From Bacillota bacterium (GTDB lineage Bacteria; Bacillota; Dehalobacteriia; UBA4068), in NCBI GenBank assembly GCA_017439615.1, contig JAFSIU010000165.1, forward strand, positions 1-5,235: 5,235 bases of DNA, in the 5' to 3' direction. Below the pieces are notes generated by a model. The model was not told where the DNA came from and did no database searches. It saw only the letters and a list, made by a program, of their open reading frames with translations. Both the position numbers and the translations under genes were made by a program. Every line of letters starts with the position of its first letter. The first letter of the stretch is position 1. Below are positions 5,157-5,235 of the stretch, one piece after another.

Positions 5157-5195
5157 AAACCCCACATTAATAATTTGATGTGGGGTTTATTTGTT
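5157..5195. terminator. Strong hairpin terminator, probably bidirectional
   Basis: AAACCCCACAT (5157-5167) pairs perfectly with ATGTGGGGTTT (5178-5188), an 11-bp stem with a 10-nt loop. On the plus strand the stem runs into TTTATTTGTTT; on the minus strand into TTTGCTTTAT. No plus-strand gene lies to its left in the window. It therefore most likely ends a minus-strand gene lying right of the window, and would also stop plus-strand read-through. Bases 5196-5235 beyond it hold no recognisable gene. Confidence 0.8.
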
Positions 5196-5235
5196 TAGAG
5201 TATTGGTTTTGCTTCTACAGTTATTTTTATAAAAG

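Noticed and set aside
1..5235. CRISPR arrays, insertion sequences, tRNA or rRNA genes, prophage or defence genes
   Set aside because: No regularly spaced repeats, transposase motifs, terminal inverted repeats or structural RNA genes other than the TPP riboswitch were seen; the window reads as ordinary metabolic chromosome.

Overview
The window carries a compact thiamin-salvage operon on the minus strand, read from right to left, followed by a small membrane-protein gene and the 5' part of a nucleobase permease gene, also on the minus strand. Strong AGGAGG-type ribosome binding sites, a near-consensus sigma-A-type promoter, a TPP riboswitch, the ECF-type gene thiW and 4-17 nt gene overlaps point to a Firmicutes genome. 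An anaerobic clostridial or Negativicutes gut-type bacterium is a guess from style only; I cannot place it to genus.

Layout from high to low coordinates (the direction of transcription): a strong, possibly bidirectional hairpin terminator (about 5157-5195) isolates the operon from whatever lies upstream. A TTGACA-17-TATCAT promoter (5037-5065) abuts a TPP riboswitch aptamer (4928-5032). A short hairpin with a U-run and the thiW Shine-Dalgarno (4848-4890) form the probable expression platform. Then come thiW (thiazole transporter S component), thiM (hydroxyethylthiazole kinase), thiE (thiamin phosphate synthase), a HAD-family phosphatase and thiD (HMP/HMP-P kinase). All are closely packed or overlapping and most have their own ribosome binding site. 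After an 84-base gap comes a four-helix membrane protein of unknown function, whose stop codon is the first base of a strong intrinsic terminator (870-902). A separate leader with an unexplained nested hairpin then precedes an NCS2/AzgA-type purine permease gene that runs off the left edge.

How the genes fit together: ThiW, with ECF energising subunits encoded elsewhere, would import the thiazole moiety. ThiM phosphorylates it. ThiD turns hydroxymethylpyrimidine into its diphosphate. ThiE joins the two into thiamin monophosphate. The HAD enzyme is a good candidate for dephosphorylating thiamin monophosphate to thiamin, a step needed where TPP is made by thiamin pyrophosphokinase rather than ThiL. 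No de novo genes (thiC, thiG, thiH, thiF, thiS) are present here, so the locus reads as salvage. TPP would shut the operon off through the riboswitch.

Nothing here is an obviously new system. The points most worth a second look are the HAD phosphatase, the unusual active-site loops of ThiM and ThiE, the riboswitch architecture, and the permease leader.
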